DNA of 64,000 nt, from the NCBI GenBank assembly GCA_024195265.1, contig JAJLRJ010000003.1, forward strand, positions 34,021,143 to 34,085,142. Reading direction: 5' to 3'. A program made the translations under genes and the position numbers. Origin of the DNA: Dendrophyllia cribrosa. Taxonomy: Eukaryota; Cnidaria; Anthozoa; Scleractinia; Dendrophylliidae. The notes under the pieces were generated by a model that had not been told where the DNA came from, made no database searches, and saw only the letters and a list, made by a program, of their open reading frames with translations. Positions 52,083 through 63,780 of this stretch are shown piece after piece (the first letter of the stretch is position 1; each line of letters starts with the position of its first letter).

Positions 52083-52673
52083 ATACCCAACCATTCATGT
52101 GATCAATAAGGCTTCATTGGGCTGAATGGGGGCTTCTCCCAGCCTTGGTTTAAACCATTGTTCAACTGCACCGCCGTGAAGACTGGGTGGCGATTTTGTC
52201 GAAAAGAAGCCCATTTTTGCGGTTGGTTCACCCCCTGGAGCGGGAGTAGATAGATATGGATCGCCCGGGCCCAATTTTAACCCATTTTTGCGGTTGGTTC
52301 ACCCCCGGGAATGGGTTATTTTAAAGTTGAGCCCGGACGACCTATGAAAATGGGCTTCTTTTCGACAAAATCAAGCCCGAACACTGCGTTCGGGCTTGAT
52401 TTTGTCGAAAAGAAGCCCATTTTCATGGGTCGTCCGGGCTCAACCTTAAAATAACCCATTCCCGGGGGTGAACCAACCGCAAAAATGGGTTAAAATTGAG
52501 CCCGGGCGATCCATATCTATCTACTGTGCGACTTCTCGTAGTCTAAATTAACACCCCTTATCTCAAACTGTAGACGTTAAGTAATTGACAACAGGACACG
52601 ATTATAATGAATTTTGTCTTGTAACTGATTATGTTTGCCGAAAGGAGTATCCGGGTGTACAAAACTGACATAC
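52050..52673 (-). repeat. Right TIR of element 2
   Basis: Complement of 33611-34140, about 90 bp longer because its internal palindrome is complete. Confidence 0.8.
52245..52525. repeat. 281-bp palindrome in right TIR of element 2
   Basis: Arms of about 135 bp start 'agtagatagatatggatcgc' and meet at 'aagcccgaacactgcgttcgggctt' (52374-52398) with few mismatches. The sequence is unrelated to the element 1 palindrome. Confidence 0.85.
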
Positions 52674-52675
52674 GG

Positions 52676-52770
52676 GGGTCAAATTAATAAAACGTTTACA
52701 CTTGTAATTTACAAGTGTAGCTATTGTTTTCAAATTCTGAAACAATAGCTACACTTGTAAATTGACCCCA
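52676..52770. repeat. Short fold-back repeat at the element 2 right edge
   Basis: 'ggggtcaa' and 'tttacaagtgtagctattgt' pair with 'acaatagctacacttgtaaa' and 'ttgacccc'; the left arm holds a 23-bp insertion. It begins 3 bp after the element 2 terminus. Confidence 0.6.
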
Positions 52771-52879
52771 GCATACGGTTCCATTTGACAGTACAGTCAT
52801 TCACTGTATTGTATTGCAGAACATGGATTCGTTTTTTTTAAATCTTCATTTTTGACGGCCCGACCGATGCTTTAGGTTT

Positions 52880-55515
52880 AATTCGTTGTGAGAATGACGG
52901 AATACCCGTCGAGTTTTACAAAACGTTTTGGACTTCCATTGGTGAAGTCATGACAGACGTTTTTAATCACTCCTTTGATTCGGGGCAGATGTCAAATTCA
53001 CAAAAACAGGCAATTATTTCACTGATCGATAAAAAAGGTAGAGACCGAACGTATTTGGAAAATTGGAGACCAATCTCTTTAGTTAATGTTGACTCCAAAC
53101 TTGCCTCTAAGGTTATCGCCAATAGAATAAAAAACGTTCTTCCTAGTATAATTCACCACAATCAAGCTGGTTTTATCAAAGGCAGATTTATTGGTGAGGT
53201 TGCTCGTTCAATTTTAGACGTTGATCACACAGAAGCGTTGAAGCAGCCAGGTGTTCCACTGTTTATTGACCTCCAAAAGGTTTTTGACTCTATAGAATGG
53301 GATTTTCCGTACAAATCATTGGAGGCTTTTAATTTTGGTCCGACTCTGATAGGATGGATTAAAACTTTTTATAATAATGTCTCAAGCTGCGTTATAAACA
53401 ATGGGTTATTTTCTGAGACCTTTCAACTTGAAAGAGGTGTAAGACAAGGGGACCCTTTGTCACCGTATTTATTTCTAGTTGCTATTGACATTTTGGCAAT
53501 ATCCCTGAGGTCAAATGAATATATCGAAGGTATTAAAATTGGTGAGGACGAAAGTAAATCGCTCTTTTATGCGGATGATATGACTGCCACGTTGGCAAAT
53601 ACTTCTTTTGTTGAAATCCTCATACAAACCCTTAACACTTTTGAAAACTGCTGAAGTTTAAAACTGAATCTTTCAAAAACTAAAGCGATGTGGATTGGAG
53701 CAAGTAAAAATTCACTAGAGAAACCTCTGGGCCTTGAGTAGTGCACTGAAATAAAAACGCTAGGAATTTACTTCTCATGTGATCAAGAACAAGTCATGAA
53801 ACAAAATTTTCAGGAAAGACTGAGCGACGTTCTAAAAATGATCAATATATCGAGTCAACGAAGTTTATCCTTGTTCGGCAAAGTGACCATTATTAAATCA
53901 TTTCTTATACCCAAGCTTTGATATGTTTCTTCATTATTAGAAACTCCACGAGAAATTATTAAACAAATGGAGAGAATGATATATAAATTTTTATGGAAAG
54001 GCCCCGATAAAGTGTCCAGACTCTCGGTTATTAACTCGCTATCCAATGGTGGTCTGAATCTCACAGAACTTGAAACACACATTAAAGCTTTAAGACTGTC
54101 ATGGGTTCCACACGTTCTTGATGAGCGGGTGGGACCGTGGAATTCACATCTTATATTCCACTTAAGAACATATGGAGGGAGTTTGCTTTTAAAATGTAAC
54201 TATGATGTCAAGGATCTAAATCTGTGCTTAAGCAACTTCTATCTGCAGTTACTTACTTGGTGGGCTGAATTTAGAAGTGTTTTATCTGATATTAACTACT
54301 CCAGCTAGTATGTAATTTGGAAAAATAAAGACATAAGAATTGGTAACAAATACTTTGATCGTGGAATAGTCTACTTAAAGGATTTACTGTTTAGTTTAGA
54401 CAACGTTCGCTCTTACGAATTTCTAAAGTCTACAGGGCTAAATAATTTTTTGACATGGTTAGCCTTACGATTGCCTGTCCCTAAGGGTAAGTTATCTTCT
54501 TTTCCTCCAGTTGAATTTGACCCTATGAATTTTAAATATACTAACACAGAATTTGACACATATTCAGCAAGATGTAGGCAGTTTTATTCATTGCTAATTT
54601 CCAATAAAGCTAAACACCCTTATAGTTTTTAAAAGTTTGTCGGACGATTTGGATCTTTCAAACTCACTGCAGGAAGTATTCTCGATTCCGTATAGTACTG
54701 CAAGCGAATCGTATGTCTGGTCTTTTCAATATAAATTACTAAACAACATTCTGTTTAAATATCAAATTGTTTAAAATTGGGTTAATCGTGTCAGAGAAGT
54801 GTGCCTTTTGCAGAATTTATAAAGAAGACTTTTATTACCTCTTTTATAACTGCTCCTTTGCGCAGACGTTTAGGAATAGATTTAGTATTTGGTGGTGCGA
54901 CCTCCGTGGAGAAAATTTGAGCTTATCGCTTAAAGATGTTATAGTTGGAATTTTTAACAGTAATGATGTTCTAAATTATTTGATAATTTTGGGTAAACTA
55001 AGTATACGAGAGTGCAGAAGAAACAAATCCCTCCAAAAATTTAATTTGTCTCTATATAAGGTACATGTAGAAGATAAGAAAGAGACAAGGCTAATTGCCT
55101 TAAGAAAAAAAAGAAGCTTCTGGATTTTAGAAAAAGATGGGAACCAATATATGCTATAAACTGTTGATACTGTTTGGAAAAAAATATGGTTGTCCATTTA
55201 AAAAGATAATCTCGGCTTTTATAAGTGCAGTTGAAGTAAATGCATTGTGTCTGTGTTGTGGTGTTTTTGTGTGCGTGTGTTTTTCATAGAAATAATAATA
55301 ATATATTATGGCACGGCTTTCGAAAATTAAAAAAAATGTAATTGGAGTACTTGTGAATGATACTTGAAATTTGTAATTTTCCTATAATCTGTTAATTTTG
55401 AATTCTGTAATGAAACAATCGGTGCATTATTTTGTAAGTTTGAAGTAGCACCATATTCTTGTTCATAGTAACAGCCTTATTGTAATAAGATAATAATAAT
55501 AAAAAAAGTTTTGTT
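52880..55515 (+). mobile_element. 5'-truncated, inactivated LINE (L1/Tx1-like)
   Basis: The first piece (to 53654) has N-W-R-P-I-S-L, F-I-K-G-R-F, L-F-I-D-L-Q-K-V-F-D-S, R-G-V-R-Q-G-D-P-L-S-P-Y-L-F and the catalytic F-Y-A-D-D-M. Later pieces carry the thumb region and, at 54767-55159, a C-A-F-C ... C zinc-type motif (zf-RVT) near the C-terminus. Stops at 53652, 53738 and several shifts inactivate it. The 3' end has (AAT)n and A-rich runs near 55290-55515. Confidence 0.75.
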
Positions 55516-55639
55516 CCGCGTTAAAGGAGAAAACAAAATGTAAACAGTATTGATTGCTAAAATTGAATAAAGAGACCTTTTCGGCAGACTCCGAGCACCG
55601 AGCACTAACTACTGTACTACTGTAGTTCAGTTTTGTTGA

Positions 55640-55740
55640 AAATTACAAAATGTGAGTACCACCCTCGATATCTCAAACCCCCACTATCTTGAACAATTTT
55701 CTGTTCCCCTTGAGAGTTCGAGATAGCGGGAGTCTATTTA
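55640..55740. mobile_element. Tigger/pogo-like terminal fragment
   Basis: 'ctcgatatctcaaacccccactatcttgaac' and 'gagttcgagatagcgggagt' give an inverted, shrunken Tigger-type end pair like that at 32546. Confidence 0.45.
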
Positions 55741-55743
55741 GCA

Positions 55744-55892
55744 AATTTCCACCGGTTTTCCGTGGTGTGGACTCTTATTTACCACGATTTACGTCATCAC
55801 ATGGTCAAAAAGGAGTCAGCAACAAATTTTCACCATGTGATGACATAAATCGTGGTAAATAAGAGTCCACACCACGGAAAACCGGTGGAAAT
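55744..55892. mobile_element. Fold-back MITE, about 149 bp
   Basis: Arms 'atttccaccggttttccgtg' and complement at 55873-55892 pair almost perfectly over about 60 bp around 'tcaaaaaggagtcagcaac'. Confidence 0.75.
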
Positions 55893-56535
55893 CTGTTTTT
55901 TACCACAATATTTAGGAATTGCGTGATGTTAGCGTCAGCACCGTTGTCTGCACTCTCATTTACCACCCGCATCGACCAATCAGATTGCGAGATTACCGGC
56001 AATTGTGGTAAAATGTAATTTTGATATGTTCCGTGGACTGTGGTGGGGATCTGTGTTAACACCTGTGTAAGCACTATATGGACAGGAACCGGCTCCTGCT
56101 ATGGAGCATTCCCCGAAGGGTGTCCGCTTTATACAGGTTTCACTACATGTATTTTGAGTTTTCAAATTGAGTTATCCCGCGGCCCCAATCAGATATAAAA
56201 TAAGGTACTTGTCATGACTATAGTTCGGATATCCTTTTGATATTATCATATATTTACAACTCCGAAATTTTATGTCTCCAGGCGTCAACTTCATTCTGAT
56301 GATAATACTGGATCTGTGAGCAGATTGAGTAAAATACGCCTGTAGCTAGCATTAAGCCGATGTGGCCAACAATTATTCCTTGTACATGCACTTAGTCCGC
56401 ATTCGTGTAAACTACGTTTGTACTTTCGATTGTTATATACACGTAACAAAGGTTCCAACGTCTAATGGCTAAAAAGAATTCTGGGAACAATCTGTGCGCC
56501 TTTTACGCTTCCCAGTAATTATTTGATGTTTTCCT
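55893..56535. other. Non-coding; nothing recognised
   Basis: Only short open frames. Fragments near 55985 ('caatcagattgcgag') and 56120 ('gctttatacaggtttcac') look like transposon debris. Confidence 0.3.
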
Positions 56536-57421
56536 ACAATGCAAACCATTTCTTAGAAGATTCAGATAATTTGTGGCCATTTTGTATGTCATAGAATTTT
56601 ATCTACTCTTTAAGTTGCGTGACTTATTACGTCTCGCGTGATAAATTTAAAAGTTTTGCATGACTGATTTGCCTCGCGTAATTTATTGTTTCATGGGACT
56701 AAGCTAACCGCGTAAATAAACTGTGATGGAAAGTCGGAATTTATTTTAATGGTCGTATTATATCCGCAACAAAAAAACCTTTAAACATACCACGGTATGT
56801 TGATTATAATGTTGACATTAAGAACCTTCCAATCATATTTTAAACCTTGGTTGCCGAAAGCAGATGAAACTTAAGTTTATATTTCCAAGACCTTCCGTAT
56901 AAGCAAGCCGCTGAGTTCATAGAGAGACATGTACTGAATTAATAGTGTTAGAAACTTGGACTTACTGTGTTTTGGGATCCGTTCTTTGTGTGACGAAATA
57001 TAACCAAAAGCAGTAATCAGCAGAGAGCCTACAAAACCAAGACACATGCAAATTGTTACAAACGGTTAGCAATATCTATTTGCACACAAACTAGCGTCTT
57101 ACTGTTGATTTCGTAGCGTTTAAATTTGCTTCCACTTGTTTAACTAAAAAAGAACGGTATTTCTTTGCCAGTTTACACTTCTTTAGTGTCAATTTAAAAA
57201 CACGAAAGACGTAAGTCATATATGACTTGATCAAGAGCGCTCTTTTGATGTCTTCCGCTTTCGATTTCCTTTGTTGAACAGTTCTTGTTTACACAAGATC
57301 ACAGTACAAAAGCAACTTATCGATTGTATTGATATTTCATGCCGTAGGAACGAAAGCTAACGAAAATTCTAGTTCTATTCTAAACTGATAAAGATAAAGG
57401 CTACACAAAACTCAGTGCTTA
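56536..57421. repeat. Dispersed repeat R, copy A, left part
   Basis: Closely matches 62115-63030 ('catttcttagaagattcaga' onward to 'cagtgctta'). It is split by the Harbinger-like element and resumes at 59894-60010 with 'ttaccaagacac'. Confidence 0.75.
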
Positions 57422-59893
57422 GGGACGGACCATTAGATTTTTGAGGGGGGTGGGGGGGGGGTGGGGTTAGGCAATTTTTTGGTGCAGGATATTTTTTTTC
57501 TACGCTCGAGACCGTGCAGGATTTTTCTTTTTGCCATGATTTGCTTGCAGGATATTTTTTTTTACGAGTCTATATGTTTTAATGCCTGACAAATATACGT
57601 GTTAGGAATACTAGAAAGGCCATACTATATACAGGAATACTATAGCAAGTCAGATCTGATGTAACAGCAACTTGATAGCATGAAGCCTGGCCGTGGTGTT
57701 GTAACTGCCCCTACAATTTTTTTTACACCAGCCCCCTGTTGATGTCGCTCCCACAACCCATCGTAGTACACCCAGCCATCTTACAATTACAAGCTGGTTG
57801 TACATCACATAAACAAAGTATTTCTCATCCATTGAGATATACCTACAATGCCACTGAACAACTATAAAAGAGCCATTCCTTGTGTCAGAAAATATCTTAC
57901 ATGCTTAGAAATCAGCTAAAAAGCCTACAAAGAAACACAACTTACGTCGGATCGAAAATAAACAATTGTTATTGGCTAAACTAAACAAGTCAATGAAAAG
58001 ATAGAACATTTGATCCTCACCAAGCGCTCATAAGTCGCTAACATTCTACAACGTCAAATCATTCTACGAGATCTCTCTACATGGGAGCAACTGATGAGGT
58101 TCACCAAAGAACCGAAACTCGAGTCTTGCTTAAAGAGTGTACAAAAACAAATTGCATCTGTAAGATTTACAAAACAGTTATCATGCTGGAGATTCAAATA
58201 TTTCAAACTGGATGCAATGACGCCATACTTCTGACAATAGAGATACTGCCTAGGCTCCGAGAAACACATAAACTTAAACGCAGAATAAACTCTGAGGAGC
58301 TACAAACAATTGCAAGATGCCACTATTCCAATATAGACCGTGACTATCGCATAAGACTTGGATCTTAGAATCTTTTAGTCGTGACGAAGAAACACTATAT
58401 CAGAATGCTAACCGCAGACTGATGCGCTCACATTAAATCATGGACTGAGAAATGAACTGATCCTAAGCAGCGAATAGTCCTACTTAACCCTATTCGTTCT
58501 GGGCTTTTTTTGAGTTCCTGAGCCTGGGGGGGGGGGGGGGGGGGGGGGGCACATTGTGCCCCCCCCTTCGTAACTTCAAGAACATTATGGCTATGACAAT
58601 GAAACCTAGAGGGTACAAAGTACGTCCAAAACTGTCTCTTTTGCGGTCCGCACAATGGAACGATGACGTCATATGACGTAGTTATTAGGTAATTAGTTAT
58701 ACGGACGCCATCTTGGATCCGCCATCTTGGATTTCTGAATATTTTTAAAACCTCTTAAAAACCGTCCAAATTGACGCAAAATTAATCAAAACCAATAAAT
58801 AAATGCTAAATGACGTTAAAATACAAAAGTTATACCAATAAACATTGTTTTTCTTCGTTTAAAGGTATAAATATGCAAATTTCCAAAAACATGGCTGTCA
58901 AAATCTTGTTGCCATGGAAACGTCAAGTCACGCGATCAAAAAATTGTCATATGAAATTGTTGCCAGATAAATTTTAGGAAAAGTCACAAAGTTTGATGGC
59001 GTTTGAATACATATTAAATAAGTTATGAATGTTGAAAGTTAGCGCGGGCACTTTGTGCCCCCCCCCCCCCCCCCCCCAGGCCGAATAGGGTTAAGCGGCT
59101 ACTACTGATCCTGCAACTCTTTCAAATTGAACCAAAGAAACTCTATTGTTATACCAAGAGCACAGTAAGAGCTAGCAAACAAACGACGGCGTAACTAAAT
59201 ATTCTAAACGGCTCTGGAAAGCGTAAATTCCTCCTGTCAGTATCATGCACAGCTACAGATTTTTTCCTAAGATCAAAGAAACGACAACATTTAGAACAAC
59301 AGGCCTGTTATATCTTTATTTTGATCTGAAAGGAAAAATCTCTCAGCCAGTCTCAGGCACATACTTGGGTTAGACTTATTCTAAAGCTGGGCTAAAATGC
59401 TTTCAGCGACGAGCAGGATTTGTGCTAGGCCTGTCACTTTTTATAACAACTTAAATAAAATATAAATTTGTATGAGCAGTTGTTCTACAATGAATGGAAA
59501 TATATTACAGAGTCAGAATGTGTTTGTTCTTGCTTAAAAAATGTTCCCGCCACTTGTCCTAGAAATACATGTTGCACTACCTAGGCGCTTTGGTTTCCTA
59601 TGTCGTCACCATTTCCATGCAGTGCGCGTCATGTACGCTGGCACAGTGACAAGAAATGACATATTGCCAGTGGCAGTGGTCTCCTAGCTTGTGATTTATT
59701 TGTGTTCTGACCATCTGCTGATATAAAATATTGTTCTAAAAATATAAAGCTTTGCAGGAATTTTTTTCTGGGGGTTTTGTTTTGCACGTTATTTTTTTCG
59801 CAGTTCAAGGCTGTGCTCGAATTTTTTTGGGGTATTTGCCCAACCCCCCCCCCCCCCCCCCCCCTCCCCCTCAAAAATCTAATGGTCCGTCCC
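57422..59893. mobile_element. Harbinger-like non-autonomous transposon, 2.47 kb
   Basis: Termini GGGACGGACCATTAGATTTT and its complement, flanked by TTA at 57419-57421 and 59894-59896. The uninterrupted target ('cagtgcttaccaagac') is seen at 31983 and 63020, confirming a 3-bp TTA duplication, which is typical of PIF/Harbinger. G/C homopolymers lie next to both ends. No transposase is recognised. Confidence 0.75.
58488..59090. mobile_element. piggyBac-like MITE, 603 bp, nested
   Basis: Ends CCCTATTCG and CGAATAGGG are flanked by TTAA at 58484-58487 and 59091-59094. Same family as 1-816. It sits inside the Harbinger-like element. Confidence 0.75.
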
Positions 59894-60010
59894 TTACCAA
59901 GACACCTTCCTGACAGTTACAAAGTGAAACTGAAAAATCCGGGAATTGTCCCCTAGTAACCCGACCGGGTCTTTCTCATATGAATTGACGTCATAGGTCG
60001 ATTCCTCTAT
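59894..60010. repeat. Dispersed repeat R, copy A, right part
   Basis: Continues the repeat interrupted at 57421, matching 63026-63130 ('ccaagacac', 'gaattgacgtcat'). Confidence 0.7.
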
Positions 60011-61689
60011 CCGCAGGCAACTCCGGTGTCTTGGGCAAGGTAGTTAATTCACAAGCCTAGTGGCTCACAACTGCCGGGGTTTAACCCGGTTTCTGTTGCA
60101 TGAAGCAACTGAGAGTATAACTACTCCTACCTGGATTCGATGCTACCCCGGAACACTCCGGAACACCGCGGAACACCCTAGCTCAGAACCTAACCGGAAC
60201 ACCCCGGAATTCGCGGAACACACTAAAACTGAAAAGTAAATTAAATGCTCCTATGAAAAAGATTCTGCACACCTTCGGACCCTCTCCTCTCCTCGGTGTT
60301 TTGCTCCACCGGCCCCAAACCCTTGCGTCCAACTCCCTACCCTCACCTCCCTCCAACGTCGCCCCCATGGGTAAGGCAGGTGATCATTACATATCGTGGG
60401 CTCAATGTTTACCGACCATCCCCTTTCCTAGACGTTTTGCTCTACCGACCGCTAACCCCCTGCGTTCAACGCCCCACTCAGGTGCCTATGACTTTTATTC
60501 TGGATAAACCATAACAACGACGAAACAGCTGTCCAAAGCTGCCACTGCCGTGGTGATATGGCTGTGCGCAGGCGTAAGGTATTGGCCATACCGCGGAGAT
60601 GTGTCGTGTGGCCCATTGCATTCAGATGGTTTATTTTATTTTGGATTCACATCACCTCACATTTTAACACCAACAACAACAACAATAATCTTTATTAGTT
60701 AGTTATTATACAACTTACAATACTGGCCTGCAGGCATTGGCAGGCCAGTCAAATTAATTACGTGGTTTTTACATAGAAATCGGTACAAACACGACATTTG
60801 TTAAAATAAAAAGAAAGGATCAAACAATAGAAAAGAGAAGAAACAAAAAGGAAAAACAAATGATCGAAATAAAAGAAAGAGAATTATGAAAATATTAATT
60901 ATTAATAATTAATTACTTTTTGATTTTAAGAAAATCATGTAAAATTGGGCAGCAAAACTTATGCGAAAAACGTTTCCTGCTATGTGATCAATTACTTGCA
61001 AAAATTGAGAAAAGTACAAAACTTTCAATCTAAACAATAGACTGCATGCTATTTCGCTGTTTTAATTTTCGCGATCCCTGGACGATGTGTAAAAAAAGTA
61101 CTGTGCTTTGTGTCTTAAGGTTTTTTTTAACGATTTATAATTAGGTGTTCGAAAAAATGCAAATTCCAATTACGTCTTAAAAGTAAGCGCAGCTACTCGA
61201 GGACTCGAAGCGGTGCAGCACCTTTTATCTCGGCAGGTGGTAGTTCTTACGCCTGAGTGAGCGTCTCTTTCAGAGTACTTTGTTGGCTTCTTTGGCCCCG
61301 TCCACACGTATCCGGATATTTTTGAATCCGCAACTTTTTTGTTTCGGATTGACCTTCCGTCCACACGTATCCGGCGAATTCGGCTAAAGAATCCACAACC
61401 TTTTGAATCCGCTCTCCAGAGTGGAAATTTTTGAACACGCCACGAGAACGGCATTGTGTGAACGGTCGAATCCAGATATTTTTTAATACGCTGACGTAAC
61501 AGTATCGTATCCAGTCTTTAACCGCGCGAATATTCAACATGGCCGACTGAAATGGTATCGCTTCACTTCTACTTCTAATAACGTGTTTACAGTTGAACTT
61601 GGCTTTGAACTTGGCCTTTGAGCATGCTCTGTTGACAACATTTAAAGAAGAGCCCTGGGTACTAGAGCGAATCCGGCTTACGTCGTAAG
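60011..61689. other. Non-coding; hAT-like and tail-like repeats
   Basis: No gene is supported. 60660-60770 has (CAA)n and a 'ggcctgcaggcattggcaggcc' inverted repeat. At 61300-61500 the phrase 'gtccacacgtatccgg' occurs twice, as in hAT-type MITEs. The open frames at 60183-60514 are repeat-derived and without motifs. Confidence 0.35.
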
Positions 61690-61912
61690 TATGTATTCAA
61701 ACGAATTCTTAGGAGATTCGGATAATTTCTGCCAGGCTATTTTGAATGTCACAGAATTTTACCGACTCTTTAAGTTGCGTGACTTACTGGTGTCGCGTGA
61801 TAAATTTAGAAGTTTCGCTGGACTGATCTGCCTCGCGTGATTTATTTGTTTCATGTGACTAAGCTAACCGCGTAAAATAAACAAATGGATGGAAAGTCGG
61901 AATATATTTTAG
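61690..61912. repeat. Partial duplicate of the start of repeat R
   Basis: 'gtgataaatttagaagtttc' through 'aaacaaatggatggaaagt' matches 62110-62325 in direct orientation, then diverges after 61912. Confidence 0.65.
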
Positions 61913-62039
61913 TCGTAGTTAGTTTCTCCACCGTCCACTTTCCAACGTCACTTTCATTTTCTATCACTGCTCCAGGAATATCTTCTGGGGTGATTTTTCC
62001 AATCTCTAAATCGCAAATCGCTCTTGTTTCCGCCGCCAT
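61851..62039 (-). CDS. Possible SAP-like first-exon fragment
   Basis: A 62-residue frame starting MAAETRAICDLEIGKITPEDIP and containing V-G-K-W-T-V-E-K-L. I recall similar N-termini in cnidarian proteins carrying SAP-type domains. The C-terminal third runs into repeat R, so this would be a truncated copy. Weak support. Confidence 0.25.
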   Translation of the reverse strand: MAAETRAICDLEIGKITPEDIPGAVIENESDVGKWTVEKLTTTKIYSDFPSICLFYAVSLVT

Positions 62040-62104
62040 ATTTACCTGTTTGAAGATCGCGAGGCATTTGGTGGCCCTTAGACCTCGCTCTCACGTGACT
62101 TCCG

Positions 62105-63780
62105 GCTAACGTCATAAGTATGTATGCAAAGCATTTCTTAGAAGATTCAGATAATCTGTGGCCATTTTGTATGTCACAGAATTTCACCTACTCTTTAAGT
62201 TGCGTGACTTATTGGTGTCGCGTGATAAATTTAAAAGTTTCGTATATCTAATCTGCCTCGCGTGATTTATTTGTTTCATGTGACTAAGCTAACCGCGTAA
62301 AATAAACAAATGGATGGAAAGTGAGAATTTTTTTTAGTCATATTATATCCGCAAAGAAAACCTTTAAACATATGTTGATTATGGATAATGTTGACATTAA
62401 AAACCTTCCAATTCAGTTACTCAAACATATTTAAACTTTGGTTGCCGAAAGCGGATGAAAGCCTGAGTTATTATATTTCCAAGACCTTCCCGCATAAGCA
62501 AGCCGCTGAGTTAATGGAGAGCTATGCACCAAATTAATAATGTTACAAAGGACTTACTGTGTTTTATGATCCGTTCTTTGTGCGACGAAAATATAACCAA
62601 AAACAGTAAACAGCAGAGAGCCTACAAAAACAAGACATATGCAAATTGTTACAAACGGTTAGCAATATCTATTTGCATACAAACTAGCGTCTTACTGTTG
62701 ATTTCGTAGCTTTTAAATTTGCTTCCACTTGTTACCTAAAGAAGAATGGTATTTCTTTACCAGTTTACACTTCTTTAGTGTCAAATTCAAGACAGAAAAG
62801 ACCGTAATTTAGTCATACACGACGTGATCAAGAGTGCTATTTTGATGTCTTCCGCATTCGATTTCCTTTGTAAAACACTTCTAGTTTATACAAGATCACA
62901 GAACCAAACAGCTCCCTATACAAAAGTAACTTATCGATTGTATTGATATTTCATGTCGTAGGAACGAAAATTCTAGTTCTATTCTAAACTGGTAACGATA
63001 AAGGCTACACAAAACGCAGTGCTTACCAAGACACTTTCCTGCCAATTGCAAAGTGAAACTGAAAAAACGAGAATTGTCTCCTAGTAAACAGACCCGGTCT
63101 TCCTCATATGAATTGACGTCATGGGTAGAGAATAACTATCTGTTCCTCTCTCTGTATGCAACTCTGATGTCTGAGGCAAAAGGGGGAAAAGAAGAATAGA
63201 CAGGGAGTCGAGTGGAACACTTTTTTCTCTCTTCCGTCCCATTCCCTAGTCAGCAGCATTTTTTCCTATTTACCAATCTTTTGCCTCGCCCTTGACTCGT
63301 CTCATTCTTTACGCTCAAAGAGTTGACTACTGTTAATCCTCTATTAAGCTTCCCCTCTCTAATAACCCCCTTTTTTGGAGCAAGAATTTTTAAGCACCCC
63401 CCCCCCCCCCCCCCCCCGCCTCCCCCCCCTCCTTTCTTTTAAGCCCTTCCCCCCCTTTCCTTCACAACCAAATAAATGAGCGGATCCGTACGGATAGTTC
63501 GAAGTTGTTTATCAGAAAATAGTGCTATTTTGTCTTCGCTGTTATTGTTGTTGAGTTGAGAAATCAGGAGCAAACTGCAGTGGACATCACAGCATGCCAC
63601 TGGCAGAGCGATCTACAGACCTAGCATACTAAGATTTGTGCACATAAGCCATTGTACCATTTTTTTAAAGAGTTATATGATTTTAATACTTTCAATTTCT
63701 TTGGAAAGTAATGCAAATTTGTGCCCTCCCCCATCCCCCTTTCAGTTTCCCATAATTTGTATCATGTATCATGACTATGA
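62105..63780. repeat. Dispersed repeat R, most complete copy B
   Basis: Runs from 'catttcttagaagattcaga' to 'catgtatcatgacta', shares its first part with 56536-57421 and its last part with 31936-32545. No coding content is recognised. A poly-C run lies at 63397-63418. Confidence 0.7.

Larger units (their letters stand above)
33611..52673 (+). mobile_element. Element 2: second endogenous Maverick/Polinton-like virus
   Basis: Bounded by inverted repeats that begin GTATGTCAGTTT(T)GTACACC (33611) and end with the complement at 52673. It carries the same gene order and strands as element 1, but proteins differ at roughly a quarter to a half of positions by eye, so it is a separate lineage and not a duplicate. 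Exonuclease, large anchored protein, membrane protein, capsid, ATPase, integrase and polymerase are frameshifted. A 2.2-kb transposon (38014-40220) interrupts it. No target duplication is evident. Confidence 0.85.

Noticed and set aside
58081..58368. 95-codon open frame inside the Harbinger-like element
   Set aside because: It has no motif and part of its sequence recurs as non-coding repeat near 22800.
58528..58567. Long poly-G/poly-C runs as functional elements
   Set aside because: They occur at equivalent places in piggyBac-like and Harbinger-like copies and may be assembly-limited homopolymers; no function can be argued.
60183..60514. Overlapping open frames of 60-84 codons on both strands
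   Set aside because: They are Pro/Gly-rich readings of repeated 'ccggaacacc' text, with no conserved feature.
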